Assembly: GCA_037976565.1 (NCBI GenBank)
Contig: CP137683.1
Span: forward strand, 2,985,111 to 3,049,110
Source: Mesocentrotus franciscanus
Taxonomy: Eukaryota; Echinodermata; Echinoidea; Camarodonta; Strongylocentrotidae
Direction of reading: 5' to 3'
DNA: 64,000 nucleotides
Below the pieces are notes generated by a model. That model did no database searches. It saw nothing but the letters and a program-made list of their open reading frames with translations, and was not told the DNA's origin. A program made the translations under genes and the position numbers. Below are positions 1 to 11,399 of the stretch, in pieces; the stretch's first letter is position 1, and each line of letters opens with the position of its first letter.

Positions 1-190
1 GTCAATCTGGTAAGTGGAACCGATGTAGTTTAGCCTAGGCCTAATTTACAATAATAAATGCATCGGATATGCATCGGGTAAAATGTAGTATTTTGGGCAT
101 AAGTTTACTGCTCGGACGCGAGCAGTAGTTTGCAATGCAGTCACTATGGTCGGCTTCTGTCTCTAAAGAGAGGAGCCGACCCTACCCAAA

Positions 191-457
191 TCAGAGGCTA
201 ACGAACGAAAGAGACAGAAATCTTCGGTCAAGAGCGCTAGGTGCTACCGCTACTCCCCGGCCCCGGCTGCAGGAACGTCGACATCTCCTTGCTCTCCGAC
301 TCTCTATCGTCTTCTCCCCACTTGTACTTGCGTCCTCCCAACTTCCATCATCCTCGTCTGCACTTTCGTCCCTTTTTCCTTCATTACTTTCATCATCTTT
401 CTCCATAAACTCTTCAAAATCCATAAAAAGATTGTTCTGGTCAAACTCTCCAGCCAT
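191..457 (-). CDS. Possible first exon of an unknown acidic protein
   Basis: An ATG at about 457 (minus strand) opens a frame beginning MAGEFDQNNLFMDFEEFMEK. It is followed by an acidic, Ser/Asp-rich stretch and then a basic Arg/Cys-rich stretch, and it stays open to about 191. I recognise no family. The acidic start resembles in style the short ORF at 56900-57118, but I see no clear alignment. It may be the 5' coding exon of a gene continuing off the left edge, or a mobile-element ORF fragment. The basic Arg-rich tail may already be intron read-through, because no confident donor site was found. Low confidence. Confidence 0.25.
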   Translation of the reverse strand: MAGEFDQNNLFMDFEEFMEKDDESNEGKRDESADEDDGSWEDASTSGEKTIESRRARRCRRSCSRGRGVAVAPSALDRRFLSLSFVSL

Positions 458-599
458 TATCAATTTATTGATATAATTATATAATATGTACCGTACGTGA
501 ATCGAAAGTGTATATGTATAAAGCGAGCTAGACCGAACGCGAGAAAGACTCGAACGAAGCCAAACGACCGTATCTACTTTACCGAGCACACGAAAACAA

Positions 600-2504
600 T
601 CTCACCAAATTCAACACACTCAAACAAAATCACATGGTGAAAATATCGACTAATAGCGCATCGTTGGCTTGTTTATGTCATAATTCTGAAAAAGGGAATT
701 GATATTAGTACTATGAAATATTAGGGAAGGTGAAGAATTCTACATAGAGTTATGAAACTAAACTTTGAAACTAAATAGCAGAAATTCGTATCTCTCTGCC
801 CATGTTTTCTATGGAACATCCGGGTACGTGAATATACTCGTCCCGGCGTGACGTCACAAATAGTGGACCAGCTCCGTGACTGACTTTCTAGGCAAAGAGA
901 GGAGGCTATTTTTCGACATTTCAATTGAGGATATCCAGTAGCTAGAAGATTTTTGTGATATGCAATGAAAATGAACAACTTCGAAATAACATAGGCTTGC
1001 CGTAGGTACCAAATTAATGGACATTTATTGTCCTAGAATATGAGCTTTAATCACTGTGAGAGGGTGTTGACCAGTGACGCCTTCAAAGAAAACCATAAAT
1101 ATCTTTGTGATTTGAGAGTTTTTTTCAGGATTTATTGCATGCTAAAGGGTTAGTACAGTAGAAGGAATATATATTTCATACAAAAATTACGCAGTTTTTT
1201 CATCAACCTTCAACAATGTTACCGAGTCACTTTAAAGTCGATCTTAGTCTTTGTGAAACACCCCCAGGTCTCCTACAGCCAGGATATGATAATAACAGCT
1301 TTCAACAAGTTTCTTGTTTCCCCCATGTCAAAAGTGCTATACAAATCCATATGTTCTTATCATTTGTACCAGTATCTGTTGTTGTGTGCTTGTAAAGTAT
1401 TATTTGACCGTTTTATGTTATATATTGTTTTCTTTGTCTTAAGCCATTTTGATTTGTCGATTTATTATTTGTATACTTAATATTATGTCTGCGATGTACA
1501 AATTACTTTATACACAGATTATGCATGCCTTGAGCTACAGAAATAAACTATTTATGAATACAAATTTTGTTTAATTGGTGTTATTTATTGTCGTATCTAT
1601 ATCATATACTTTAGACTTTAGATTTATTGTAAAAAATTATTCTCAGAAGGCTCGATTTTATATCATCAAAGAAAAGTGCATGATTTGCAAAAGAATGGGA
1701 AATTATAATCATATACATGTAATTATACAAAAGAGCAAATAAATTCTCGGATTTTTTTTTTTATAAATCAAACGGCACTTTCATAAAATATTTTTATATT
1801 TGTTATAAAGTAGATAGCCTTTAAGGTACATTCCTTGGTTAGACAGCAGATTGTACCGAACATATTTAAAGATGTTGAGTTATACATTAATCTATCACTA
1901 CTTATATTAGAAAATTTCAGGAAGGTAGATAAGCATTCAGAGAAAAATGCAAGCTCTGAAAAAAAAAAGAGGAATGCCTTATGGAGAATGAGAATGGGGG
2001 AAAATTAGGAGAAATCTTTAATCATGATCTCAATTTTCAATTTAGCATTTTTAATCAATTATTCATAAACATTTACATGTATTCGCTCCTACATGAAGGT
2101 CAGAAAAGTCTGTGCCAAAATTTATTGGTCCATAACTTTTAGTAGACCAACAGAAGGATGATGTATTCCAACCCCTGATGCTACATGATGACCTTACGGC
2201 TTTCCTAAACTCTTCTATGCCACCAAGTTTATGTGCATTTATCATTAATTAACTTATCGTTGTCAGGTTTGAGTTTCTCGTCATCGTTTTAATTTGGAGT
2301 TAAATGCCTTTCACAGGAATACAGTTCACAATGCTTGTATCCATTTCTAAATGAGGAAAGTACTATTAGCCATTTTTAGTCCAAAGCATGTACAAAATTT
2401 AATGTCTTAGGCAGGATACGCTGCCCACAACAAGGAAGGGATGAAGGGCCCGAATCATACGAATAATGATGTTCAAAAGACGTATACATATGTATGAGGG
2501 TAAA
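600..2504. other. Intergenic, no gene seen
   Basis: This AT-rich stretch lies downstream of the ZNF622 gene. Only short, non-conserved frames occur. There is a T run near 1750-1765 and an A run near 1961. Nothing in it resembles a conserved exon. Confidence 0.5.
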
Positions 2505-2870
2505 TGCAGTCAAACTTGCCTTGACAACCACCTGTACAGAAAGACCACGTGTCTATAAATACATTTTTTGTTTCCCTTGAATTGTGTTTCTCATTGCATC
2601 CTGTATTAAAGCCAGGGACCTGAACAAAAAGATCAACTGCTTATGAACACCACTTTTCTTGTCTCCCTTGAGTGGTCTATTACATACAGGTTTCACTGTA
2701 GTACAGTCAGACCTGTCTTCCAAGTCTACCCAAGGGAAACACAAATTGAATTCTGTAGACAAATGGTCTTACTGGACAGGTTCTACAACACAGGTTCTCT
2801 TGTAAACAATAAGAAAAGGGACCACTATAGACAGGTGGCCTCTACATAGAGGTGGTCATGACGAACAAGT
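2505..2870. repeat. Two opposed, decayed copies of the CAGTCAAACCTG inverted-repeat element
   Basis: Two diverged copies lie back to back. The first runs from a CAGTCAAACTTG-like end at about 2507 to CAGGTTTCACTGTA near 2702. The second begins at ACAGTCAGACCTGTC near 2702. Both contain degraded forms of the internal motifs seen in the cleaner copies at 34727-34920 and 39746-39939: GACCACCTGTCTA, TTTGTTTCCCTTG and their complements. They are close to the 3' end of ZNF622, so they may lie in its downstream flank or 3' UTR. Confidence 0.6.
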
Positions 2871-2894
2871 GTGGCAGTAACTGTGAAAGGAGGT

Positions 2895-5800
2895 CTATAT
2901 TGGGTTCTGGCATCGGAAATATGTCTGGAATTTGTTGGCCTTGACTCCGAGTGAGAGATGCTTCCTGCTGCGGAACTTCTGAACATAGCGGAGGTCACGT
3001 ATCATCTTCTCAGATGCTTCTCCTGAAAAAGGAGAGAGAGAGAACAGAGGCATGTTATAAAAGATGTAATATTGAAACTTTGGAAGACACTATCTAACTT
3101 TTTTTTCAAAGACATGTTAAGAAAATAGTCCAAAGGATTATAGGAAGAAGGTGACACTTTTCAAATTGATTATCTAGTTATGATGATATCTAGGCAATAT
3201 TTGTAACATGTTATGAATAATATTCCTATTATTCTCATTCTCACGTTCATCATTTTTCTTCAAACTTTCAGGTATTTTGTTGTTAACATTCTCCTATATA
3301 CATACATGTATATATATAGCTGGATAGATAGAGTTGGACAGCTCGATGGACAGACAGATATATAAAGAGATGGCAAGTCCATGGTATTTGGTCACTGGTG
3401 TCCCTTATGTTACCAAGTACTGCATTGTGCAGTTCTAAACACAAATTCTGTCAAACATGTTATTTTTTTGTATTTATTATTTATTACCCAAATTAAAAAC
3501 ACATTGTATTTCAGCATTTGGTAAATGGAGCCAACAAATAGCAAAAGCTATACAAAGTTTGCCCATTTCAATAAATCAATCAATAAGAATAATCTTAGAA
3601 TCACAAAGAAGTAATTTTGGTTTGCAGTAATGTTGAAACAATTTTGTTGTTATTGAATATATAAACAAATTGATAATAATTTTGTCTGATTTGATCACTA
3701 GTAGGGTTACTAACTTCATACAATAATCAGATACACTCACAGTTGTGGTTCATAACATATAACACGAAATAGATTGGACTTGACCAAAAGCTTCAGATGG
3801 AGAGATTAACTATGAGCTTTAAAAACTTGAACAATATGATCACCTTTGAGACCATGCCAGCCGAGGGCCTTATACTGTGTCATCAATCTACCAATGAGGG
3901 CGGGGTTCTTCTTAACGACTCGTCTCTCTAGGGGAAGGTTCTGCTTGTAGTACTTGCTAAGCTCTCTGTGACCAATCTTGATTCCTGCAATGCAAACATG
4001 TAAATGGCAATCAATTTTTTTGTCATTACATCAGTGATGGCATCAGTTGTTTAATGATGAAGCTCACAAATACATGTTCAACATTTATAATGAGCGTATA
4101 TCCATCTTGTGGGTCCCCAGCAGGACCCCACATACCAAAAAACCTTAAATCTTAGTTCTCAAAGAAAAATCAATGAATGAATGAATGACATACATCCTGA
4201 AGGATGCTCAAAGGCTGAATGTAGTACCAGTATTACTTTTATCCTGGTTAAATTTAGCTGCTATACAACTCCAAGAACTTTAAAGCATACAAGGAATTTC
4301 TTCCAACAGATATAGAATTTTAAACAAAGATTCTCTGATTCTTCATTGGACCTAAATAAATGGAAACCTTGTATGATAGACCTGTGCAAAGTAACACAGG
4401 AAAGGGGTCTTTGTAGATTGGAGGCCTTTATGTACAACTTCCTCTGTACATGAAATACAGGCTTCAATGAAATATACTATCTATGGGGAACCAAAATATG
4501 TGGTTGTTTAATATAGAAAAGTTGTCCTTTTATACAGGTGGTCACTCAAAACAGATTAAACTGTACTTTAATACTCATGCTGTATTACAACCTTGTTAAA
4601 GAAATACAATAAAATAATTCAGTGCCATCACCAGAGGGCAGTTAAAGCTAAAAAAATCCTTATTTATCTTAAAAGCTTTCCCCTTTCCAAGGGATAAGAT
4701 AGCTCTGCTCACTTACCGGAGGGCAGTGTAAGCTCGAACCCTTCCTCCTTCATCTCGTAGCTGCCTAAGTCCATCTCTTCTTCTTCTTCATCTTCCTCCT
4801 CTCCTCCTACCGCACCTCCGTTCTTTGCATCAAAGTCTGGATAGCTTTTCCTGGTGGTAAAAATGAACATGAAAATTATTTATCTATTAACAGATCTAAT
4901 CTATCAAGAACAAAACATCATTTTTGCCCAGTGTATTCAGGATTATGTGCTGATATCCTATGCTCAAAGTTTCAGCATTGCATTCTGAATAAAGATTACA
5001 GTAACACAAGAGCAGACTAGTAGATACACACACATAGTTTTGGCACACATGGAAGTTAACAAAAATTTCCATGCAGGTTATAATTGTGTAATCATTTTTT
5101 CCCTTTAATGTGCTGTTAGTAATCTGTAATCATATGAATTACACCAAATCTGGAAAGGCTAATATACAAAGGCAAGTCATTTCTTTGCTTTCATAGAGTA
5201 CCGAAGTATGACGTCATACTGGCCAAGTCGTCAAGGTTGCTGGTTCCAAACAATTTTGTGTTAAACAATGGTGTGGTGATCACATCAGCCCCAAACGTTG
5301 AATTTGCCCTGCTCCAGTCCGTTGCGTGAATGATTTCGCGGTGAAGCTCATGCACAGGCTCTATTGTTTAGAACCAGTAACCGGGACAACGAGCGAGTAT
5401 GACGTTAGCACTTCGGTACTCTATGTAACAAAATGAACATGATAAAAGGCAACCCAATTAATAATTACCTGAAGTCATAGAAATCTGAATATTCATAGAT
5501 AGCGTCTCCTTCATACAGCATCTTACTGTGGCCCTTATCTCTCATATGCCTCTGAACTGAATCCAGAGAATAGAAGGCCTTTCCCTTGTTGTTACACCAA
5601 AGACACATAAAATCACAGCCAACCTTGACACCTAGTACAGGAAGAAATAACAACAGGGATTTGAAAAATCATATCACTCTTGAAAATATCAAAACACTTT
5701 GAGAAAAAAAGATATGTCAGGAGGGTATTTTTCAGCTATCCATAAAAAAGTGGGGGAAAAGTCACAATTTTTTTTGCAGATAACTGTAATTTTACCAAAA

Positions 5801-7235
5801 CTGCGATGAAAAGTGAACATCAGTCACTAGCTTTTCACTTGGAATTTTTTTTAAAGTAGAGTAAAATAAAGTATTCTAAAGAGAATTAGAAAAGATTCAA
5901 TTACAGATATGGTCTTTCTCAGGCTAAACACTCTCTACAATCCAATACCACCCATCTTATCCCATGTTTTTAGATAGTATCAATGTACTATGTAGCGTAA
6001 CAGCCTTCCTATTTAACACTTTTCAAAGACATGCCATTTAAAGGTAAAGACCAGTTTTGGAAACGCCCCTCTCTCAAAAAAATGAAATGGAAGCTCTCAT
6101 TACCAATCATGTGAAAGAATATGTTTTGACTAATACGTGATGATACAAATTTTGCCGGAAAGTCGGAAACCGCCTACTAATTGATATATTTGGTAAATTA
6201 TTATATCTATTGGGACCAAATAGATATCGCACGTGGTCACGTAGTCCCATATACATCTTTCTGTGTACAGTGCTTGTAACTTTACCAAGAATGGGCCAAA
6301 TTTCTTATCATTTTGATGATTCCAGAACCTTGCAGTACACACCAATGCTTATATGCTAGATGATCAACCTTTTCTGATCGATTCCACAACGTTTCTTTCA
6401 CAATGCAATCGCATGACCAAAACTGGTCTTTATCTTTAACATAAAATTCATTGTCCATTGTTAACTCACATTATAAAGCAGTAATTCTATAATTCTTACC
6501 AAGATATGACAACAGTTCTTCCATGTCAACAACGAATTCAACATTGGGCAGAAAGAAGCTATGAGATATGGTCATGTGATGAAGGTTGTTTTCTATCGAT
6601 GACGACGATCGACTGCAGAAGAGGCAATCTGTAGGTGGTATCTCTTCTCCTTCCACATCCTCCCACTCTGCTTCCCTTTCCTCATCGTCCATGACTTCAT
6701 CATTATCCACCTGAGCAGGTACTACAGGTTTGTTCCCCTTTCTGGAACTGGACGATGATGACGATGGCGATGATGAAGATGCAGCATTGTCTTCAATCTT
6801 CTGTTCTTTCTTCTTCTCGGCCCCTTCCCTCATCATCTTCTGTCCTTCGTATGCATCAACCTTTGCCTGGTCGCGCTTGTTCTTTGCATTCTTGATGGAG
6901 ACTTCATTACGATTGTCCGCACTGGAAGCCGCTTTCATCTTAGCCTCTGCTTCTTTGTGCTTCTTGGACTGTAGGTGGTTTGTGTAGGCATTCTCTGTGC
7001 CAAAATGCTTTCCACAGATGCCACATCTTGTAGACGTGTCTCGCGCTTCCTCTGCGGTCTTGGACTGTTGGGCGAGCAGCCGCTGCTTGAATTCGGCGGC
7101 AGTGACAGGGGGAAGCTCAGCGACCTTGCGCTTAAGGTTGTAGCGATGCCAGTCTGACTTGTAGTGGGCCCTCTGGAGATCCATACTGGCAAATGCCACT
7201 CGGCACGAGATGCATGTGAATACCGGAGAAGACAT
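2895..7235 (-). CDS. ZNF622: ZNF622/Rei1-like cytoplasmic 60S subunit biogenesis zinc-finger protein
   Basis: Five coding exons on the minus strand, 7235-6500, 5631-5469, 4850-4717, 3984-3844 and 3022-2895, all have GT-AG junctions. They join in frame to 1302 nt, 433 residues plus TAG; human ZNF622 is about 477. The protein starts MSSPVFTCISC. Zinc finger 1 is Cys8-X2-Cys11...His24-X5-His30, and finger 2 is Cys71/Cys74...His87/His93. A Lys/Glu-rich Ser-repeat linker follows. Finger 3 begins CLFCSRSSSS and spans the exon 1-2 junction region, and finger 4 (CLWCNNKGKAF...H...H) is in exon 2. An acidic EEEDEEEEE stretch precedes the conserved IGHRELSKYYKQNLPLERR block and the C-terminal MIRDLRYVQKFRSRKH block. 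Yeast Rei1 acts in the cytoplasm to recycle Arx1/Alb1 from pre-60S particles, and the same role is inferred here. Human ZNF622 is also reported as a MYBL2/ASK1 partner. The start is the first ATG after a likely 5'UTR acceptor (TTTTCTACAG, exon from 7266). Three introns carry inserted small elements. Nothing is broken. Confidence 0.96.
4390..4565. repeat. Decayed copy of the CAGTCAAACCTG family in a ZNF622 intron
   Basis: Between the third and fourth coding exons lie degraded motifs: a CAGGTGGTCACTCAAAACAGATTAAACTGTA end near 4537-4567, given here as pieces of the family's CAGGTGGTCACTAAAGCAGG and TTTGACTGTA terminus, plus GACCTGTGCAAAG and GGTCTTTGTAGA. Only the right end is convincing. Confidence 0.4.
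5192..5425. mobile_element. Small inverted-repeat element (MITE) in a ZNF622 intron
   Basis: The left end CATAGAGTACCGAAGTATGA is mirrored at the right end, which finishes CACTTCGGTACTCTATG. The arms stay alignable for about 60 bp (GGTTGCTGGTTCCAAACAAT against ATTGTTTAGAACCAGTAACC) around a non-coding centre. It carries no ORF, so it is a non-autonomous DNA transposon remnant. Superfamily not determined. Confidence 0.75.
6042..6435. mobile_element. TTAA-bounded inverted-repeat element, family A
   Basis: TTAA occurs at 6038-6041 and again at 6436-6439. Between them the left end reads AGGTAAAGACCAGTTTTGG and the right end, reverse-complemented, reads AGATAAAGACCAGTTTTGG. The 394-bp interior is non-coding. 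A second, right-half copy of the same sequence lies at about 32769-32914, sharing TTGATGATTCCAGAACCTTG and the following ~120 bp with few changes. TTAA duplication is a hallmark of piggyBac-type transposition. It sits in the intron between the first two coding exons of ZNF622. Confidence 0.8.
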
Positions 7236-7265
7236 TGTACTTGTATTGTAGCTCAGCCTTTGGTA

Positions 7266-8150
7266 TCTGTAGAAAAGAAATGTAAAAAATTGTGAAAACG
7301 ATGAAGTTAGGTCTACATTTTATAGACCTCTAATTTTAACTTGCTCATTATCAATTCTTCAGGGTCAATAATAAATTGTTGCATAACACCAACATTATAG
7401 TTCCATAGATTTAACCACTGGTTGCATGCATATTACTGGGACCCAGCATGCTTTTTTTTACTTGCACGGGCGTACTCATTTTAACACAAACTTGGCAACT
7501 TGGCACCTTGGCACACGCCTTGATCGACATCCCATTCCCAGTGTAGCTTCCAATTACTGGCATACTGCAAGTTCTGCAACAACGTGTTGAAGTTGAACAA
7601 GTAAGAAGTAACTAGTAAACTACATCTAGACTAGGTCTAGACCTACAATTCATTTAACTTTGAAATGTCTGATGTTTCAAACAAGATCTAGAGTCTAGAT
7701 CTAGAATCTAGACTATGTCCATTCATGATTCTTTTGGCATTTTGCCTTTTTGGTTTTGCAGTTTCTGCAATTCACCGTGTTTTCATCCTTGTCCGAAATA
7801 TCTCTCTTCTTTCACTCATCATGCACTTTTATTCACTGTTTCACTCATCTTCATCATGTCGATAACTGAAAAAATCCATGAAATAATCATGACTCAACCA
7901 ACTTAATTAGTCTATAAAATATCATTTTCAATGACTTTCTTCTCTCTGACTCTGACTACTGTACTGTCAGCTGTCTGTAGACTACTACAGACTAGCTGAG
8001 CATGCTGAGCTGAGTTTTACTCGATCTGTCTAGCCTCTGCTCTGTTTCTGACTCTGTCTCTCACTCTGTTTCTAAATATTATTCCTTACCTCACTCTGCT
8101 CACGCAGATCAAAATAGGTAGGCGAAAAAAATGACAGAGACGAACTGAAT
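7266..8150 (-). promoter_or_regulatory. ZNF622: Probable 5'UTR intron and non-coding first exon of ZNF622
   Basis: Upstream of the start codon the minus strand shows a good acceptor (TTTTCTACAG, exon from 7266). A strong donor, GAGTGAG followed by GTAAGG, has its last exonic base at about 8090. This suggests a non-coding first exon upstream of 8090, with the promoter somewhere in 8100-8500. The intron contains AGATCTAGAGTCTAGATCTA-like palindromic words around 7620-7720. The transcription start cannot be fixed from sequence alone. Confidence 0.45.
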
Positions 8151-8496
8151 CTAAACTTAAAATATGATATTTAGATACACAGACTGCGACTGTCACTGTG
8201 TCCGGTCCGACTCGACTCGCAGATCAAGAGAACTTCGGCGCGGTGTGTTGCAATGTGTTGTTTACTGTGGTACTGTAGTGTAGACGCATGATATGCATAA
8301 TGGCTGCATAATATGCTGTGTGATGATTGCACAATATATCGCAAGAGGTTTGCGACAACTCGACCCATACCAAAACCGGGTAGATATTTTTGCGGCCTCT
8401 CTTTTGTGTATAACGATACGATCTTTCTTGTCACGGATGACGAATGTCCCTAAAGATCCTCGGATTTCGAAATGTTTCCTTTATTTATTCATTTTC

Positions 8497-9733
8497 AGTT
8501 TTATATCCATGAGCTGCTGTCCGACAGCGAGAGGGTCCTAGATATAAAAACAATGTATGAAGCAAAAACATTTGATTGACTTTATTTCTGCATTCAAAAA
8601 GATACAAATTCAAGAAGAAAAAAACAGGTAAAAACACCCTTTTTTGTAAAAAAAAAAAAGAAAGAAGATGGCCCCCTCCCCTGACGCTCAAGGGGATGCT
8701 GGTTGAAAAATAGCACTTCCCCGTTGAGGAAAAAACAATGAGTGTACACTCATTTTTTTTTCCTCAACGGGGTGCTATTTTTTTCAACCAGCATTATTTC
8801 GACACGTGCCCCTTTTACTTCGACAAGCTCCCATTTTCCTTTGCAATAAGTGTCCATTTTCAATTCTCACAAGTGCCCTTTTTAATCTCTAGTAAGTGCC
8901 CCTTTTTAGTTTTATATCCATGAGCTGCTGTCCGACAGCGAGAGGGTCCTAGATATAAAAACAATGTATGAAGAAAAAACATACACCCCTGTATTTGTTT
9001 GTTTGTTTGATTGACTTTATTTCTGCATTCAAAAAGATACAAATTCAAGAAGAAAAAAACAGGTAAAAACACCCTTTTTTGTAAAAAAAAAAAAGAAAGA
9101 AGATGGCCCCCTCCCCTGACGCTCAAGGGGATGCTGGTTGAAAAAATAGCACTTCCCCGTTGAGGAAAAAAAAATGAGTGTACACTCATTTTTTTTTCCT
9201 CAACGGGGAGTGCTATTTTTTTCAACCAGCATTATTTCTACACGTGCCCCTTTTACTTCGACAAGCTCCCATTTTCCTTTGCAATAAGTGTCCATTTTCA
9301 AATCTCACAAGTGCCCTTTTTAATCTCTAGTAAGTGCCCCTTTTTAGTTTTATATCCATGAGCTGCTGTCCGACGGCGAAAGGGTCCTAGATATAAAAAC
9401 AATGTATGAAGAAAAAACATACACCCTTGTAATGCCTGTATTTGTTTGTTTGTTTGATCGACTTTATTTCTGCGTTCAAAAAGATACAAATTCAAGAAAA
9501 AAAAACAGGTAAAAACACCCTTTTTTGTAAAAAAAAAAGAAAGAAGATGGCCCCTCCCTGTCGCTCAAGGGGGATGCTGGTTGAAAAAAATAGCACTTCC
9601 CCCCCGTTGAGGAAAAAAAAATGAGTGGACACCCCCCACTGAGCGAAAAATCGACCGGCGCGATTTTCAAATTTTTGGGTGCAAAAAAAGAAATTGTGCT
9701 CACTACCCCCCCCTTCTCATAAGTGCCCCTTCT
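8497..9733. repeat. Tandem repeat, three ~0.41-0.44 kb units with internal hairpin
   Basis: Units start at about 8497, 8908 and 9346, each with AGTTTTATATCCATGAGCTG. Every unit contains CCGACAGCGAGAGGGTCCTA (CCGACGGCGAAAGGGTCC in unit 3), a run of T and A blocks, and TTCTGCATTCAAAAAGATAC. In units 1 and 2 a long hairpin follows: ATGCTGGTTGAAAAA...CCCCGTTGAGGAAAAAA, then AATGAGTGTACACTCATT, then the complementary arm. Unit 3 has lost the second hairpin arm. The units end in short TAAGTGCCCCTTTT-like repeats that continue, degraded, to 11390. Open frames here are repeats of each other, not genes. Confidence 0.9.
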
Positions 9734-9741
9734 CTGGTAAA

Positions 9742-10859
9742 CAGGGGCGGCGATCCCGGGGGATGGGGGGCACGTCCCCCCTCAATTTTTTTAGGGGGGG
9801 GGGATCGCCCCCCTGAAAATTCGAAAAAGTGCACACGAAAAAAGTATAGCAAATAATGACTAAAGACTGCAAGCCACTTTTAGGCTCTGGAGGGCCGAAG
9901 AGTGCGGCGTTTAGACAAATTAAAATGCAAAATCTTCTCGCTCGGGAGCTACGTTCCCTCGCATAATATCCTTTAAAATGTACAAGTAAATATTGTAGAA
10001 AAAAGTGTGAAAAAAGTATAGTTTTGCTAAGGAATATGTCTTGATATAACAAAACTTCAAAAGCCTGTAAGGGGGTAGTCACTTCTGTCACCTTCACCCC
10101 TCTCGTTCACTATGCTCCCTCGCACTGGCGTACTGATGGGGCTTGGGGCTTTGTTTATTTCTAATTGGATACCATAGGGATTCACAGATGTTGCTGAAAT
10201 GGCATGATTTTCCCTGAGCTTCCGGGGGTCTGCCTGGACCCCACCAAGGGCCCTAAGGCGGGCCCCTGGTTGCTCATCTGATTGTTGTTAAATGCCTAAA
10301 ACCCCTGAGCTTCCGGGGCTCCGCCCCCTGGACCCCACAAGGGCCCTAAAGCAGGCCCCTGGATGCGATCATCAGCTGAACATTATTAAATGCCTAAAAC
10401 CCCTGAGCTTCCGGAGGCTTTGCCCCCTGGACCCCACCAAGGGCCCTAAGGCGGCCCCTGGTTGCTCATCTGATCGTAATTTAATGCCTAAAACCCCTGA
10501 GCTTCTGGGGACCCCACTCCAATCAGTGACCTGCATGCCAATGTCACAAATAAGGTATCAAAATATATATGCTCATCTGACTGTAGTTAAATGCCTAAAA
10601 CCCCGTGAGCTTCCGGGGGCTCCGCCCCCTGGACCCCACGCCAATTTACGATCCACTTGCCTCGCTCACTTTGCTCTACTTGATCGTAAATACTTTAGCC
10701 CCCCCACTTTGAAAAAACGTTCTGCTGGGCCTGCATGTAACATATATTAACAGTGGTGGTGATGCAGATTTTTTCTCCCCAAACGTTTTTGCTCATATAC
10801 GCCACTGCTCCTCGTCCTCGCATTTCGCCCCCGGTCATGAAACGAAATCGCCGCCCCTG
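9742..10859. mobile_element. Non-autonomous hAT-type DNA transposon with 8-bp target duplication
   Basis: The element starts CAGGGGCGGCGAT at 9742 and ends ATCGCCGCCCCTG at 10859, so the ends are inverted repeats of at least 12-13 bp. It is flanked by identical 8-bp copies of CTGGTAAA at 9734-9741 and 10860-10867. CAGGG-type ends and 8-bp duplications are characteristic of the hAT superfamily. There is no transposase. The interior has a G/C-run block near 9760-9815 and a tandem array at 10290-10640. It is inserted inside the TAAGTGCCCC repeat array, so it is younger than that array. Confidence 0.9.
10200..10645 (+). repeat. ~95-107 bp GC-rich tandem array inside the hAT element
   Basis: The motif AAATGCCTAAAACCCC followed by TGAGCTTCCGGGG recurs at about 10290, 10388, 10482 and 10589, with a degraded first unit near 10210. 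Each unit continues with a CCCCCTGGACCCCA block and often AGGGCCCTAA. The 152-codon open frame across it (from 10292) is explained by the repeat and is not called a gene. Confidence 0.85.
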
Positions 10860-10867
10860 CTGGTAAA

Positions 10868-11395
10868 TGACCCTTTTCAGGTACGAGAAGTACTGCTTTT
10901 CACTTCAGATAAGTGCCCCCTTCACCTCCGATAAATGCCCCTTTAAAATCTGATCGGTGCCCATTTTCTTAGAACTATTGCACATTTTCCTTTATTATAA
11001 GTGCCCATGTTTCATTCACATAAGTGCCCCTTTTCATATCTGGTCAAATTGTCCCTTTTCAGGTGCGATAAGTGCCTCTTTTCACCTCTGATAATTTCCC
11101 TTTTACCAATGATAGTGCCCCTTTTCCTTTCTAATAAGGGACCTATCCTCTTTTCATAAATGCCCCTTTTCACCTCTTATAAATGCCCCTACCAAAATCT
11201 GATGGGGCCCATTTTCCGTCGACAAATGCCCATTTCCTATTCTCATGACTGACTTTGTTCATCCCTGGTGAGTGCCTCTTTTTGAGGGTGTAAGAAGTTC
11301 CCCATTTTCACCTCTGATAATTACTCTGTACTTTGACACATGCTCCTTTTCTTTTCTGATATAAGTGTCCCCTTTTCCTCTCATCATTAAACGCG
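10868..11395 (+). repeat. Degenerate short tandem array (TAAGTGCCCCTTTTC-like)
   Basis: About twenty imperfect copies of a ~25-30 bp unit (GATAAGTGCCCCTTTTCACC and variants such as ATAAATGCCCCTTT) follow the hAT insertion. The same motif ends the large units at 8800-8905, 9240-9345 and 9715-9730, so the array continues that satellite across the insertion. Confidence 0.8.
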
Positions 11396-11399
11396 CCCT

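Noticed and set aside
8860..9225. 121-codon frame repeated at 8485 and 9298
   Set aside because: It recurs with each satellite unit and crosses hairpin and homopolymer tracts, with no protein-like composition.
10292..10750. 152-codon Pro-rich open frame
   Set aside because: It is fully explained by the ~100-bp tandem array inside the hAT element. The peptide repeats with the DNA.
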